A DNA stretch of 64,000 nucleotides from Armatimonadota bacterium (GTDB taxonomy: Bacteria > Armatimonadota > UBA5829 > DSUL01), in NCBI GenBank assembly GCA_025998755.1, contig AP024674.1:124001-188000 (forward strand), given 5' to 3'. A model generated the notes under the pieces. It was not told the origin of the DNA, did no database searches, and saw only the letters and a list, made by a program, of their open reading frames with translations. Each line of letters opens with the position of its first letter. Within the stretch, counting starts at the first letter, position 1. The translations under genes were made by a program, and so were the position numbers. This document shows positions 36,789 to 45,653 of the stretch, piece after piece.

Positions 36789-37642
36789 CTCCCCAGGCCG
36801 CCCTTTTAGCGTTGGTCTGGGGGGCAGTCCTTACACTATTCTGCCGTATCGCGCTTGGCCGCTTCGGGCGCAGGGTCACCAATTTCCGGGGAGATTGTGT
36901 CCCCTCCGGATACGGGGTGTATGTGGCGGCGTGGGGATGCGCCTTGCCGCTGGGAGTGCTTGCCTCAGGAGATCACAGCATCAAACCCGGCATTACGCTG
37001 GCATTCCTGGTGACGGCCGGGAGTCTGGGATTGCTCGGTTTCCTGGATGATGCCTTCGGTGAGCACGGCTCGGGAGGATTCGGGGGGCATCTGCGGACGC
37101 TTGTGCGGCATGGCAGGGTGACTACCGGCCTCCTCAAGGCAGCCGGGGGAGGGCTCGCCAGCCTGGGGGCGGCCTGGCTTCTGGGAGGGGGAACGGCCGC
37201 GCCGCACCTGGTTGTCCTGGATGGCCTGCTGATCGCCCTTTCCGCGAACTTCATCAACCTGTTGGACCTGCGCCCGGGACGCGCGGGCTGGACCTTTCTG
37301 TTCCTCTGGGCTGCTTTGTGCGGAGTGGGTCTGGCCGCTGCCCTGCCGGGACCGCCTGTCGTCCGGGACTATGCATTGCTGACGCTTCCTGCTGCTGTCT
37401 GCCTGCTGGTCCTGCTGCCGGGTGACTCGCGGGGACGGCGGATCATGGGCGATGGGGGCGCAAATCCGCTGGGCGGTGTGCTGGGACTGGGCGTCTGCCT
37501 GCTCTGGCCGCTGTGGGCGAGGGTGGTCTGGCTCGGTCTGCTCGTCACGATCCACGTCTTTGCGGAGCGGAGCTCACTGTCCGCGCTCATAGAGTCCGTC
37601 CCCCTCCTGCGAGCCCTGGATCGGAGGTTAGGGGTCCGCTAG
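36785..37642 (+). CDS. MraY/WecA-like prenyl-phosphate sugar-1-phosphate transferase
   Basis: 285 residues with about 9 hydrophobic segments. The polyprenyl-phosphate N-acetylhexosamine-1-phosphate transferase family is shown by GLLGFLDDAFGEHG (metal-binding DD), NFINLLDLRPGRAG (in place of NxxNxxDG) and RRIMGDGGANPLGG near the C-terminus. The early DDK-like region is reduced, so substrate may differ from MraY. ATG 36785 overlaps the GT2 stop. Together with GT2 and the LCP enzyme at 14613 it may build a lipid-linked envelope glycan; that link is inference. Confidence 0.82.
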   Translation: MTPQAALLALVWGAVLTLFCRIALGRFGRRVTNFRGDCVPSGYGVYVAAWGCALPLGVLASGDHSIKPGITLAFLVTAGSLGLLGFLDDAFGEHGSGGFGGHLRTLVRHGRVTTGLLKAAGGGLASLGAAWLLGGGTAAPHLVVLDGLLIALSANFINLLDLRPGRAGWTFLFLWAALCGVGLAAALPGPPVVRDYALLTLPAAVCLLVLLPGDSRGRRIMGDGGANPLGGVLGLGVCLLWPLWARVVWLGLLVTIHVFAERSSLSALIESVPLLRALDRRLGVR

Positions 37643-37653
37643 GTGGAAGGTCA

Positions 37654-38058
37654 TCAGCGGCGCTCTTCTTCCGGGATGTCCAGCACGATGATGGACGGAT
37701 CTCCGAACACGTCCTCCATATCCGTTGAGAGGTCCTTGAACGCTCCGTTGAACCACATCAGCAGACGTTTCCCATCCGGCGTGATGTCCACGGAGTATGT
37801 GCCCGAGGCTGTATAGCCGTAGCGCTCGTAAAGGAAAGGATGCAGGAACGCCAGCGCTTTGCGCCTCCCGTTCCGCAGGTCGTACTGCACCACGGGTGTT
37901 CCCAGCCGGTGCGCGCGTCCGTGGGCTGCGGGCGCGTCATACACGAAGCGGCCATCCGGTCTGATCGCGATGCTCGTGGTGTAAAGCTCCGCGTTGGAGG
38001 CGGGCCAGCATTTGCCCAGGCTTTCCACCCGGTCTTCTACCAGCCGGAAGGGGAACAT
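37654..38058 (-). pseudogene. Probable remnant: C-terminal piece of a beta-propeller-like protein
   Basis: 134 residues from ATG 38058 without a signal peptide. TTSIAIRPDGRFVYDAP and TYSVDITPDGKRLLMWFNGAFKD look like two propeller blades, and the ending DPSIIVLDIPEEERR looks like a natural C-terminus. A whole propeller would need two to three times this length. The frame stays open upstream of the ATG, then runs into the control region of the radical SAM gene. I read it as a truncated gene, but a small genuine hypothetical protein cannot be excluded. It converges with the MraY-like gene. Confidence 0.5.
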
Positions 38059-38181
38059 CGCTTGCCGTTCCTGCCTTCCGGCCTTGCCTGCGCTCCGCTT
38101 GCCCGGCCCTCGATGGTCTCCCTGCCTGTCGCGAGAGGAGCGCGCAGACGGCTATACTGATTTCAGGAAAGAGGAGACCCT

Positions 38182-39321
38182 ATGACCGGCCATCCCCGTT
38201 CTAATGCTTCGTATTCCGCATCGCCATCGGAAGAGCGCTTCGTGCCGCGCCTGATCTTCTGGGAGACCACGGCGGCCTGCAACCTCAAATGCATCCATTG
38301 CCGCGCTTCGGCCACGGATTTCGCGTCCCCGGATGATCTCTCCACGGAGGAGGCGTTGGCTATGATCGAGGCCATCCGAGAGGTGAGTGCGCCCATTCTG
38401 GTGCTCTCTGGAGGCGAGCCGCTGGTGCGGGATGACATCTTCAAGATCTCACGCTTCGCAACGGATCGGGGTCTGAAGGTGGCCCTCGCCACCAATGGGA
38501 CGATGGTCACGGAGGAGGTGGCGCTCCGCGCAAAACAGGCCGGTGTGGAGCGCGCCAGCGTCTCCCTTGACGGACCCGATCCCCAGACGCACGACACTTT
38601 CCGTCAAATGCCTGGCTCTTTCGAGGCTGCGCTTCGGGGCATCGCGGCGTTCCGCAGCGCCGGAGTGCCGTTCCAGGTGAACACTTCGGTGGCCAATCAC
38701 AACAAGGATCACCTGCCTCAGATTCTGGATCTGGCGGTGCGGCTGGGGGCGGTGGCCTTTCATCTGTTCCTGCTGGTGCCGGTGGGGTGCGGTCTGGAGA
38801 TCTCCGAAGAAGAGCAGATCTCCCCGCAGGAGTACGAAGACATCCTGAACTGGTTCTACGACGCTTCCCGGCAGGTCCCCATCAGTCTCAAGGCGACCTG
38901 CGCGCCCCATTATTATCGCATCCTGCGTCAGAGGGCGGCGCAGGAGGGTGTCCGGGTAACGCGAGAGACGCACGGGATGGACGCTGTGACCCGCGGCTGC
39001 CTGGCCGGCACGGCTGTTTGCTTCGTCTCACACCGTGGGGATGTGTATCCCTGCGGGTATCTTCCTGTCAGCGCGGGGAATGTTCGGATCCAGCGGTTTG
39101 CGGACATCTGGAGGCAGGCCCCGGTGTTCCGGGAGATGCGCGATTACGATTGCCTGAAGGGCAAGTGCGGCGTTTGCGAGTTCCGGGGAGTCTGCGGAGG
39201 ATGTCGCGCGCGGGCATTCGGGGAAACGGGAGACTATCTGGGGGAGGAGCCTTACTGCGTGTATGAGCCACGCTCCCCGGGCGCAGGGAGACCCCGGCCA
39301 CAGTGTGGAACAAACTCTTGA
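38182..39321 (+). CDS. Radical SAM/SPASM protein, AhbC/AhbD/NirJ-like
   Basis: 379 residues. The radical SAM cluster motif is CNLKCIHC in IFWETTAACNLKCIHCRAS, and SGGEPLVRDDIF and SVSLDGPDP follow. The C-terminal SPASM cluster region has DVYPCGYLPVSAGNV and CLKGKCGVCEFRGVCGGCRARAF. This combination is typical of enzymes of the alternative (siroheme-dependent) heme pathway and of NirJ in heme d1 synthesis. Which step it performs cannot be told, and no other ahb/nir genes are in the window. The ATG is preceded by GGAAAGAGGAG, and a TATACT -10 at 38153 lies only about 30 nt upstream. Confidence 0.83.
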   Translation: MTGHPRSNASYSASPSEERFVPRLIFWETTAACNLKCIHCRASATDFASPDDLSTEEALAMIEAIREVSAPILVLSGGEPLVRDDIFKISRFATDRGLKVALATNGTMVTEEVALRAKQAGVERASVSLDGPDPQTHDTFRQMPGSFEAALRGIAAFRSAGVPFQVNTSVANHNKDHLPQILDLAVRLGAVAFHLFLLVPVGCGLEISEEEQISPQEYEDILNWFYDASRQVPISLKATCAPHYYRILRQRAAQEGVRVTRETHGMDAVTRGCLAGTAVCFVSHRGDVYPCGYLPVSAGNVRIQRFADIWRQAPVFREMRDYDCLKGKCGVCEFRGVCGGCRARAFGETGDYLGEEPYCVYEPRSPGAGRPRPQCGTNS

Positions 39322-39367
39322 CGGACCCTGAGCGGGTCATTCCGAGCGGAGGGAGAGTCGTCAGTAG

Positions 39368-40396
39368 ATGATCGTCGCCATGCAGTCCGGCGCAACGCGC
39401 GAAGAGATCCGCGTGGTTTGCGAGGTCATCCAGCAGAGCGGAATGAAGGCGGTCGAGATTCCCGGAGGCGACCGGGTGGCCGTGGGGGTGGCAAGCGCCA
39501 TCCCGCCGGATCTACGTCCTGTTCTGACCGAGCGTCTCTCCGCCCTTCCAGGCGTTGACAGAGTCACACAGGTCAGCCGCGCCTACAAGCTGGCCAGCCG
39601 AGAGTTCCACCCTACGGATACGGTGGTGGAATGCCGCGGAGTGCGCATCGGGGGTCGGGAAGTGGTGCTGATCGCCGGACCGTGCGCGGTCGAGAACCCC
39701 GATCAGATGGCCAGGGCCGCCCGCGCCGTGCGGGAAGGAGGGGCGCGCATTATGCGGGGAGGCCCCTTCAAGCCGCGCACCTCGCCCTATTCTTTCCAGG
39801 GGTTGGGGGAAGAGGGTGTCCGGCTTCTGGTGGATGCGGCCCGCGCGGAAGGATTGCTGACCATCTGCGAGGTGATGGACGAAGGCGACGTGGAGAAATG
39901 CGCCGAGGTGGACATCCTGCAGATCGGCGCCCGCAACATGCAGAACTTCCGCCTGCTGATGGCTGTAGGGCGATCAGGCAAGCCGGTCCTGCTGAAGCGG
40001 GGTCCCGTGGCCACCATAGACGAGTGGCTGCTCTCTGCCGAATACATCCTCTGCCAGGATAATCCCAATGTCGTGCTCTGCGAACGGGGCGTGCACCCTG
40101 TGGACCGCACCTACACCCGTTACACCCTGGACGTCGCGGCCGTGCAGGTTGCCAAACACCTGAGTCATCTGCCGGTCGTGGTGGATCCCTCGCACGCCGC
40201 CGGCGACTGGCGTTACGTTTCAGCCCTTGCAAGGGCGGGAGTGGCGGTGGGCGCAGACGCGATTATGGTGGAGGTGCACCCCGACCCTGCCAAGGCGCTC
40301 TGTGACGGGCCTCAGGCGCTCCGGCCCGAAATGTTCCATCGGCTTGCGGATGAGCTGCGGGCCGTGGCGGAGGCGGTGGGACGGTCCATCCTCTAG
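39368..40396 (+). CDS. aroF: 3-deoxy-7-phosphoheptulonate (DAHP) synthase, type I beta
   Basis: 342-residue DAHP synthase, first step of the shikimate pathway (PEP plus erythrose-4-phosphate). Residues about 1-70 form the ferredoxin-like regulatory domain found in Thermotoga-type enzymes. The barrel shows VVLIAGPCAVENPDQM, GARIMRGGPFKPRTSPYSFQGLG, VLLKRGPVATIDEWL, CERGVHP and VVVDPSHAAGDW. The N-terminal domain suggests feedback by an aromatic amino acid. Separate from the aroA-tyrA operon at 1476. Confidence 0.95.
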   Translation: MIVAMQSGATREEIRVVCEVIQQSGMKAVEIPGGDRVAVGVASAIPPDLRPVLTERLSALPGVDRVTQVSRAYKLASREFHPTDTVVECRGVRIGGREVVLIAGPCAVENPDQMARAARAVREGGARIMRGGPFKPRTSPYSFQGLGEEGVRLLVDAARAEGLLTICEVMDEGDVEKCAEVDILQIGARNMQNFRLLMAVGRSGKPVLLKRGPVATIDEWLLSAEYILCQDNPNVVLCERGVHPVDRTYTRYTLDVAAVQVAKHLSHLPVVVDPSHAAGDWRYVSALARAGVAVGADAIMVEVHPDPAKALCDGPQALRPEMFHRLADELRAVAEAVGRSIL

Positions 40397-40420
40397 GACG
40401 CGGTTCCGCAAAAGCCCCCT

Positions 40421-41242
40421 TCAGCTCAGGTTGCTCAGACCAAGAAGCCGCGCGCCGTTTTTCCATGCCACCAGCTCCAGCTCCTCGGGCTCCAGCGGAA
40501 GCGAGAGGAGATGCTCCTTCTGCGCCAGCACGCTGCCGGCTGGCCCGTCGCTGCCGAACAGAACGCGGTCCGCGCCGTGCTTCCGGATCAGGCGCGCCAG
40601 CTCCTCTCCCGGCATATACTCCGGCCCGCAAAAGGAGATGTCCAGATAAAGATCGCGCCCGATGAGCAGCTCCTCGGCGCGATCCCACATCAGAAAGCCG
40701 CCCATATGGGCGGCGATCATTGTAAGTCCCGGAAATCTTTCATGCACTCGGGCCAGAGTCTCCGGTGTGGAAAGTAGCGGAATGTCCTGCCGCAGCTCTC
40801 CTCCGCAGTGGAAACAAATGATCAGGCGTCCCTCGCAGGCCTGGTAGATCCGGTCCATACGCTCTTCATCCGGAGCGAACCCCTGCCATCCGGGCTGCAG
40901 TTTGATCCCTCGGATGCCCATCGAGAGCATCCGTTCGACCTCTTCCTCGATCGGCCCATAATCCGGATGCAGGCTGCCGAAGACGATTATCCGCTCCGAG
41001 GCCGTGCGTGCCGCCCAGTCGTTGATGGAACGCACCTGGTCGGGCCTCATGGCGACGGGCAGAATGACCGACACGTCCACGCCCGCCCGGTCCATGAGTT
41101 GAACTAGCCCTCCCACCGTGGCGTCATAGAAAGGTTCCCGGCCGTAATCACGGGCGAGCGATCCCTGCGCTTTCTCCGCCACTTTTTCGGGGAAGGCATG
41201 GGTGTGGCAATCTACCAGATGCGCAAGGATCTGAGCCTCCAC
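40421..41242 (-). CDS. Amidohydrolase family (Amidohydro_2) protein
   Basis: 273-residue TIM-barrel metal-dependent hydrolase of the ACMSD/TatD-like amidohydrolase_2 family. It has LVDCHTHAFP (HxH metal site), IKLQPGWQGFAP, IICFHCGGEL, LTMIAAHMGGFLMWD and DRVLFGSDGPAG (final Asp). Such enzymes hydrolyse or decarboxylate small aromatic or lactone substrates; the substrate is unknown here. GTG 41242 is 2 bp after the pseudopilin stop, with GAGG 6 nt upstream, so the two are probably co-transcribed. Confidence 0.85.
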   Translation of the reverse strand: MEAQILAHLVDCHTHAFPEKVAEKAQGSLARDYGREPFYDATVGGLVQLMDRAGVDVSVILPVAMRPDQVRSINDWAARTASERIIVFGSLHPDYGPIEEEVERMLSMGIRGIKLQPGWQGFAPDEERMDRIYQACEGRLIICFHCGGELRQDIPLLSTPETLARVHERFPGLTMIAAHMGGFLMWDRAEELLIGRDLYLDISFCGPEYMPGEELARLIRKHGADRVLFGSDGPAGSVLAQKEHLLSLPLEPEELELVAWKNGARLLGLSNLS

Positions 41243-41244
41243 GT

Positions 41245-41949
41245 CTACCTCACGGGCGGACCGATGAAGATCAGAGTGTTGTCCGGCCACGGCCACCGGG
41301 CACTGTCCCACTGCGCGCCGCCGGGGAGCATCCCCACGTGCCCGTCCAGAAAGAATCCGGTAGCCTTTCCGCTGTGACGGTCCGTGGTCTTGTCCCGGTC
41401 AACGAAATTCGGGTCGTTCAGAATGGGATCCTGGTCTCCCTGCCGCACTTTTCTTTCGTCCACCAGGTAGACTGTGCGCGAGGGGTCCGAATATGCGGAC
41501 ATCGGCATCCCCTGATCGCGGAGCGGCGAAGGAGTGGTCCTGTCGAAGTAGCCCCCTGCTCCCATATAGATCATGTAGCCGTTGATGCTGTAGCTCCAGG
41601 GGGGCGGAGCTTCACGTTCCCGCCGCGTCAGAGACGGGCACTGGTCAATCTTGCGGTTCTTCGTGTAGGTGATGATGACTCCCGGTTCCCAGCTTCCGCG
41701 GAAGTTGTTGAAGTAGGCTGTGGAGGGCGCAAGGCGGCCCTTGTGGTCGTCGGCGTACATCAGGAACGCCGTCCCAAGCTGTTTGAGGTTGTTCAGACAG
41801 GCGGTCTCCCGCGCCTTCTCCCGCGCGCGGGCGAATACAGGGAACAGCACCGCCGCCAGTATTGCGATGATGGCGATCACCACCAGCAGCTCGATGAGGG
41901 TGAACGCCCGGATGGTCCCACGATGAAACGAACCCCTGTCGATAGGCAT
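41245..41949 (-). CDS. Type II-secretion/type IV pseudopilin-like protein
   Basis: About 234 residues. The prepilin cleavage/methylation motif is [26 protein letters not shown] (cleavage before Phe, Glu at position 5 of the mature protein), followed by [20 protein letters not shown]. The C-terminal H-x-DG signature [16 protein letters not shown] is present. This form (prepilin N-terminus plus H-X9-DG) is expanded in Planctomycetes, Lentisphaerae and Armatimonadota and is usually of unknown function, likely exported by a pseudopilus system. ATG 41949 or 41952 are equivalent starts. Confidence 0.88.
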   Translation of the reverse strand: MPIDRGSFHRGTIRAFTLIELLVVIAIIAILAAVLFPVFARAREKARETACLNNLKQLGTAFLMYADDHKGRLAPSTAYFNNFRGSWEPGVIITYTKNRKIDQCPSLTRREREAPPPWSYSINGYMIYMGAGGYFDRTTPSPLRDQGMPMSAYSDPSRTVYLVDERKVRQGDQDPILNDPNFVDRDKTTDRHSGKATGFFLDGHVGMLPGGAQWDSARWPWPDNTLIFIGPPVR

Positions 41950-41955
41950 CAAGAG

Positions 41956-42447
41956 CTAACCTTTCCGGAACACCAATCGGCAGCGGGGAGTCCCCTCGCT
42001 GAGGCGCGAGGTGAAAACGCATCCCGCGCAACCAAACTGCTCCGCCCAAAGTCCCATCTCCGGTTCGCAGATACGCCCGCAAATATCAGCGGCTATGCTC
42101 TCCCGCCCGCTCCGGCGGATCGCCTCCAGCCACGGACACTCGGTCACCTCGATCCAGAGCTCCGTACCGGTCAGCGATGTCTCGAAGGAATGTCCCTCCG
42201 CAGTGAGCTTCAGTCCCAGCGCCTGCGACAGCGGCTCCAGGCCACTCCCTTCCAGCCCCAGCAGCTCCCGCGCCCAGCGCGCCTGCAGACGCGGCATCGT
42301 GCGCCAGACAAGCTCATCCAGCCGAAGAGCTTCCCCATAGCCAAGCTCCTCCTCGCACCTCAAAAACCAGAGTCCGTCCGCCGCAAGATAAGAGCGGCGG
42401 ACGAACTCCCAGAGCATTCCGGCCGGATAGTCAGGGAGGCCGTTCAC
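41956..42447 (-). CDS. DUF6125 / ATC-hydrolase-like protein
   Basis: 163 residues from GTG 42447, overlapping the TIM-barrel gene stop as GTGA. The N-terminal WFLRCEEELGYGEALRLDELVWR and C-terminal TECPWLEAIRR, CGRICEPEMG, FGCAGCVF segments, with conserved cysteines, resemble DUF6125 and the L-2-amino-thiazoline-4-carboxylate hydrolase group. These are small helical proteins of mostly unknown function. The Cys pattern could bind a metal. Confidence in the exact family is moderate. Confidence 0.6.
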   Translation of the reverse strand: MNGLPDYPAGMLWEFVRRSYLAADGLWFLRCEEELGYGEALRLDELVWRTMPRLQARWARELLGLEGSGLEPLSQALGLKLTAEGHSFETSLTGTELWIEVTECPWLEAIRRSGRESIAADICGRICEPEMGLWAEQFGCAGCVFTSRLSEGTPRCRLVFRKG

Positions 42448-43337
42448 ACCTGCGCCATTTCCCACTGCTCGCGGAGGAACTTGACGGACTTCGGAATCTC
42501 CACGTCCCTGTCCCCTTCCACGCCGCATTCGAAGCTGCAGTAGTCCTGGTAGCCGATCATCTTCAGCCCCTTGAACCCCTCCACGAAGGAGCGTTCATCC
42601 TGTCCGGGGAGCTTCCGTGTGCGGGAGGCAAGATGCACATGGTGGAGATACTTCCCAGCCGAGATAAATGCGCCCAGGTCGCTGGTCTCTTCCTTCGCCA
42701 TATGGTAGAAGTCGCCCATCATCATCACGCCGGGATGGCCCACGTCGCGGCAGATCGCCGCTGCGTCCGCCAGAAGCCGCAGGAACCAGGCTTCTCCTCT
42801 GTTGAGGGGCTCCAGCAGAATGCGGGTCTTGTGTTGGACGGCGAACTCGCCCAGCTCTGGCAGGAGATCCACAAGCACCTTTCTGCCCTCAACGTGCCCC
42901 AGCTCGGTCTGCCCGTTGAACGCCGGCACCACGATCAGACCGGTTGAGCCAAGCTCGCCTGCTGCCGCGAGGATCTCCTTGGCGCTTGCGACGAACTCCT
43001 TCCGTACCGCCTCGTCTTGCGATATGGGCACTCCACGGAAGCCGGCACAGATGGCGCTCACGCGGACATTCGAGTTTTTCAGCGCGTTCTGGATCTCGCT
43101 CACGCGGCCCGGCAGTCCGCCGCCGCCCACCTCCAGCCCTTCGATTCCCCAGGCCTCCATTTTGGCCAGCTTCTCGGAAAGATCCCTTCCGGGGATGACT
43201 CCCTCCTGGCTGGATATCTTCAGCACGGCTTTTGGCTCCTTTTTCGCTTTCTCTGCTGCGTTTGTGGGCATTCCGGCCACCAGTCCGGCTCCAGCGACAG
43301 CTCCTCCTGCCAGAAACTCTCGTCTGCTTATGCTCAC
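42444..43337 (-). CDS. Tat-exported sugar phosphate isomerase/epimerase-like protein
   Basis: 297 residues from GTG 43337, with AAGGAGG exactly 6 nt upstream. The N-terminal ISRREFLAGGAVAGAGLVAG is a twin-arginine signal. The rest is a xylose-isomerase/AP-endonuclease-2 TIM barrel: IEGLEVGGGGLPGR, LIVVPAFNGQT, RILLEPLNRGEAWFLRLLADA (metal Glu), MMMGDFYHMAKEE, YLHHVHLASRTRKLPGQDE and GYQDYCSFECG. It probably isomerises or oxidises a sugar or cyclitol derivative outside the cytoplasm. The nearby Tat-tagged Gfo/Idh protein suggests a common pathway. Confidence 0.85.
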   Translation of the reverse strand: MSISRREFLAGGAVAGAGLVAGMPTNAAEKAKKEPKAVLKISSQEGVIPGRDLSEKLAKMEAWGIEGLEVGGGGLPGRVSEIQNALKNSNVRVSAICAGFRGVPISQDEAVRKEFVASAKEILAAAGELGSTGLIVVPAFNGQTELGHVEGRKVLVDLLPELGEFAVQHKTRILLEPLNRGEAWFLRLLADAAAICRDVGHPGVMMMGDFYHMAKEETSDLGAFISAGKYLHHVHLASRTRKLPGQDERSFVEGFKGLKMIGYQDYCSFECGVEGDRDVEIPKSVKFLREQWEMAQV

Positions 43338-43393
43338 GATAGACCTCCTTAGCTCATCATCGCTACGTCGTTGCTCCCCGGAAGCCGTTTGCC

Positions 43394-44191
43394 TCAAAAG
43401 TAGACTCGGCCTTCCACTCTTTCCAGGGGATCAGCGGACAGCTTCGGCCAGGCTCGCCCCGTGGCGTACGCGCACAGAACAGCATCCAGCGCATTACCGC
43501 CGCCGTCGTCCAGAGCCCGCCTCCGCAGCTCCGGTGATGCGAAGCGCACCCGGCAGTATCTCTCCAGCCACTCCAGGATCATCCGCCGCGCCTCCCGCCG
43601 ACTTACGCGGTCAGCCGGACCGCTCTCTTTGTATGAAATGTACAGTCCCGCCATCTTCAGGGTGCAGGCAGGGCAGACTTCGTAGATCTGGGGCTTGCGC
43701 CGATCCGGCTCCTGCATGGGAATGGCGCGCGCCAGGTCAGCGCGGACCAGCGGAGCAAGGACGTCGCGTATCCCGTAATAGGTCTGGCGGTAGAGTCGCA
43801 GGTTCCAGGCGCACATCGGTGCGCCTGCCTCGATGTCGGTGCGGCGCATCTTCTCCTGGCCCCCCGAAGTCTGGCGGCACCAATCGCGGAAGGCTTCCGC
43901 ATCGGGGAAGCGCTTGCCCAGGGAAACCGCCCACTGCGTCCAGTCATCACCCACCATCTCCGAAGGCAGGCTGAAGGGGAAGTCCAGCCCGACCTTGCAG
44001 GCTTGGGAGCCCGCGATGAGATAGCTCAGCGATCTCAGGCTGTCCTCACGCGCCGGAGAGGAGCCGGGCAGATCGCGGGCGGGGGCGAGATAGTCCAGCC
44101 GCAGATGTCCAAGGCGCGTCTTTCCAGCCGCCACCCAGATGCCTTCGCCTGCATCCCTGGCGCCGCTGAAGTCTATGCCGTAGATGAGCAT
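43394..44191 (-). CDS. DUF429 (predicted RNase H-fold) protein
   Basis: 265 residues. The N-terminal IYGIDFSGARDAG and VGLDFPFSLP strands with acidic ends fit the DUF429 RNase H-like nuclease superfamily, as does the C-terminal DDGGGNALDAVLCAYATGRAW. The ATG is preceded by AGGAGGG at about 8 nt. It lies 56 bp upstream of the TIM-barrel gene. Biochemical role of the family is not established. Confidence 0.72.
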   Translation of the reverse strand: MLIYGIDFSGARDAGEGIWVAAGKTRLGHLRLDYLAPARDLPGSSPAREDSLRSLSYLIAGSQACKVGLDFPFSLPSEMVGDDWTQWAVSLGKRFPDAEAFRDWCRQTSGGQEKMRRTDIEAGAPMCAWNLRLYRQTYYGIRDVLAPLVRADLARAIPMQEPDRRKPQIYEVCPACTLKMAGLYISYKESGPADRVSRREARRMILEWLERYCRVRFASPELRRRALDDGGGNALDAVLCAYATGRAWPKLSADPLERVEGRVYF

Positions 44192-44285
44192 TTCGGAATC
44201 CCTCCTGCCTCCAGAAACGCACCCGGCGCCTGGTGTTGCCGCCTGCGATCTGTCGCTCCCGCCTCTTGACGCGCGATGCTAGACT

Positions 44286-45590
44286 CTAGACGAATTTCGT
44301 CTTCCCCGGCATCGCCACGGGGGGCACCGGAAGCGGACCGAACTCCAGCTTCGGCGGCATCAGATCCTCCTGCGAGTTCAGCGCCTGCTCCCAGGTGATG
44401 ACCTGGCCAGTGTAGGCGGCCATCCGGCCCATGATGGCGGTCAGACAGCTCTCCGCGATCTGAACGCCCTCGTTCAGCGGCTGCCCTTCCTTGATGCTGA
44501 GGATCAAATCCTTGTGCTCGTCGTCATAAGGACTGTTGTTCGGCCCCTCGTATTTCCACTCAACGGCGCCCCGGATCATCCCGCTACAGTTGGATGTGCC
44601 TCGCGTGCCGACCACGCGTTCGGAGACGTTGTTCGCGCACCCGTCAATCTGCCGGCACATGCTCATGACACGCGCACCGTTCGGATACTCGAACTCGATG
44701 CAGAAATGGTCGTAGATATGACCGTATGCCGGGTCGGTGCGCACCTGACGACCGCCCATACCCATCGCCTTTTCGGGGTGGGTCTGCATGGCCCAGTTGA
44801 TGACGTCGATGTTGTGGACGTGCTGCTCCACGATATGGTCGCCCGACAGCCAGGTGAAGTAGATCCAGTTGCGCACCTGCCACTCCATGTCCGTCCACTC
44901 GGGACGGCGTTCGTGCATCCACAGCCCGCCCTGGTTCCAGTAGCACTGAGCCGCCACGATCTCGCCAATATCTCCTGCGTGGATGCGCTCCATTGTGGCA
45001 CGGTAGCTGTTCTGGTGCCTGCGCTGCGTTCCGGCGACGATGCCCAGGTTCTTTTTCCGCGCGATCTCGGAGGACTCCAGCACAGATCGGATGCCTGGAG
45101 CGTCCACCGCCACCGGTTTCTCCATGAAGACGTGTTTGCCTGCCTCCACCGCCGCTCGCAGATGCGCCGGCCGGAACGCGGGAGGCGTGGCCAGGATGAC
45201 GATGTCTATCCCGCTGTCAATGACTTGCTGGTAGGCGTTCCATCCAACAAAGCAGCGCTCCGGCGTCACTTTGAACTTCTTTGCATGGTCGGCGTTTTTC
45301 TCTGCGTCGGATTTCAGAGTGGCCAGAGCGCTGTCCAGACGGTCCTTGAACAGGTCCCCCAGCGCCACCACCTCTACGTCCGGATGTGCGTTCATCGCGT
45401 TCAGGGCGGCGCCAGTGCCGCGTCCTCCGCAGCCCACTACGCCCACGCGCAGTTTACCGTTCCCCTGCGCGAAAGAGTAACCTCCCGCCGCCATTAGCGC
45501 CGCGCTCGTCGCCGAGATGGCGGAAGCCTTCAGGAAATCGCGGCGGCTCAGTGCCGCCCTGCCGCTCGTTGTTCTGATTACGTCATCCAC
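44286..45590 (-). CDS. Tat-exported Gfo/Idh/MocA family oxidoreductase
   Basis: 434 residues from GTG 45590, with AGGAGGG upstream. The Tat signal is ALSRRDFLKASAISATSAALMAAGG. The Rossmann domain starts KLRVGVVGCGGRGTGAA, with IDIVILATPPAFRPAHLRAAVEAGKHVFMEKPVAVD (catalytic EKP Lys). The C-terminal domain has WIYFTWLSGDHIVEQHVHNIDVINW. Such exported NAD(P)-dependent enzymes act on sugars or cyclitols, binding the cofactor before export. It probably works with the TIM-barrel protein at 42444. Confidence 0.92.
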   Translation of the reverse strand: MDDVIRTTSGRAALSRRDFLKASAISATSAALMAAGGYSFAQGNGKLRVGVVGCGGRGTGAALNAMNAHPDVEVVALGDLFKDRLDSALATLKSDAEKNADHAKKFKVTPERCFVGWNAYQQVIDSGIDIVILATPPAFRPAHLRAAVEAGKHVFMEKPVAVDAPGIRSVLESSEIARKKNLGIVAGTQRRHQNSYRATMERIHAGDIGEIVAAQCYWNQGGLWMHERRPEWTDMEWQVRNWIYFTWLSGDHIVEQHVHNIDVINWAMQTHPEKAMGMGGRQVRTDPAYGHIYDHFCIEFEYPNGARVMSMCRQIDGCANNVSERVVGTRGTSNCSGMIRGAVEWKYEGPNNSPYDDEHKDLILSIKEGQPLNEGVQIAESCLTAIMGRMAAYTGQVITWEQALNSQEDLMPPKLEFGPLPVPPVAMPGKTKFV

Positions 45591-45653
45591 TTCGATCAGC
45601 TCCCTCCTGACAGGGGTCTTTGCTCAACGCGGGGCATCGCTTTTGCCTCGCCG

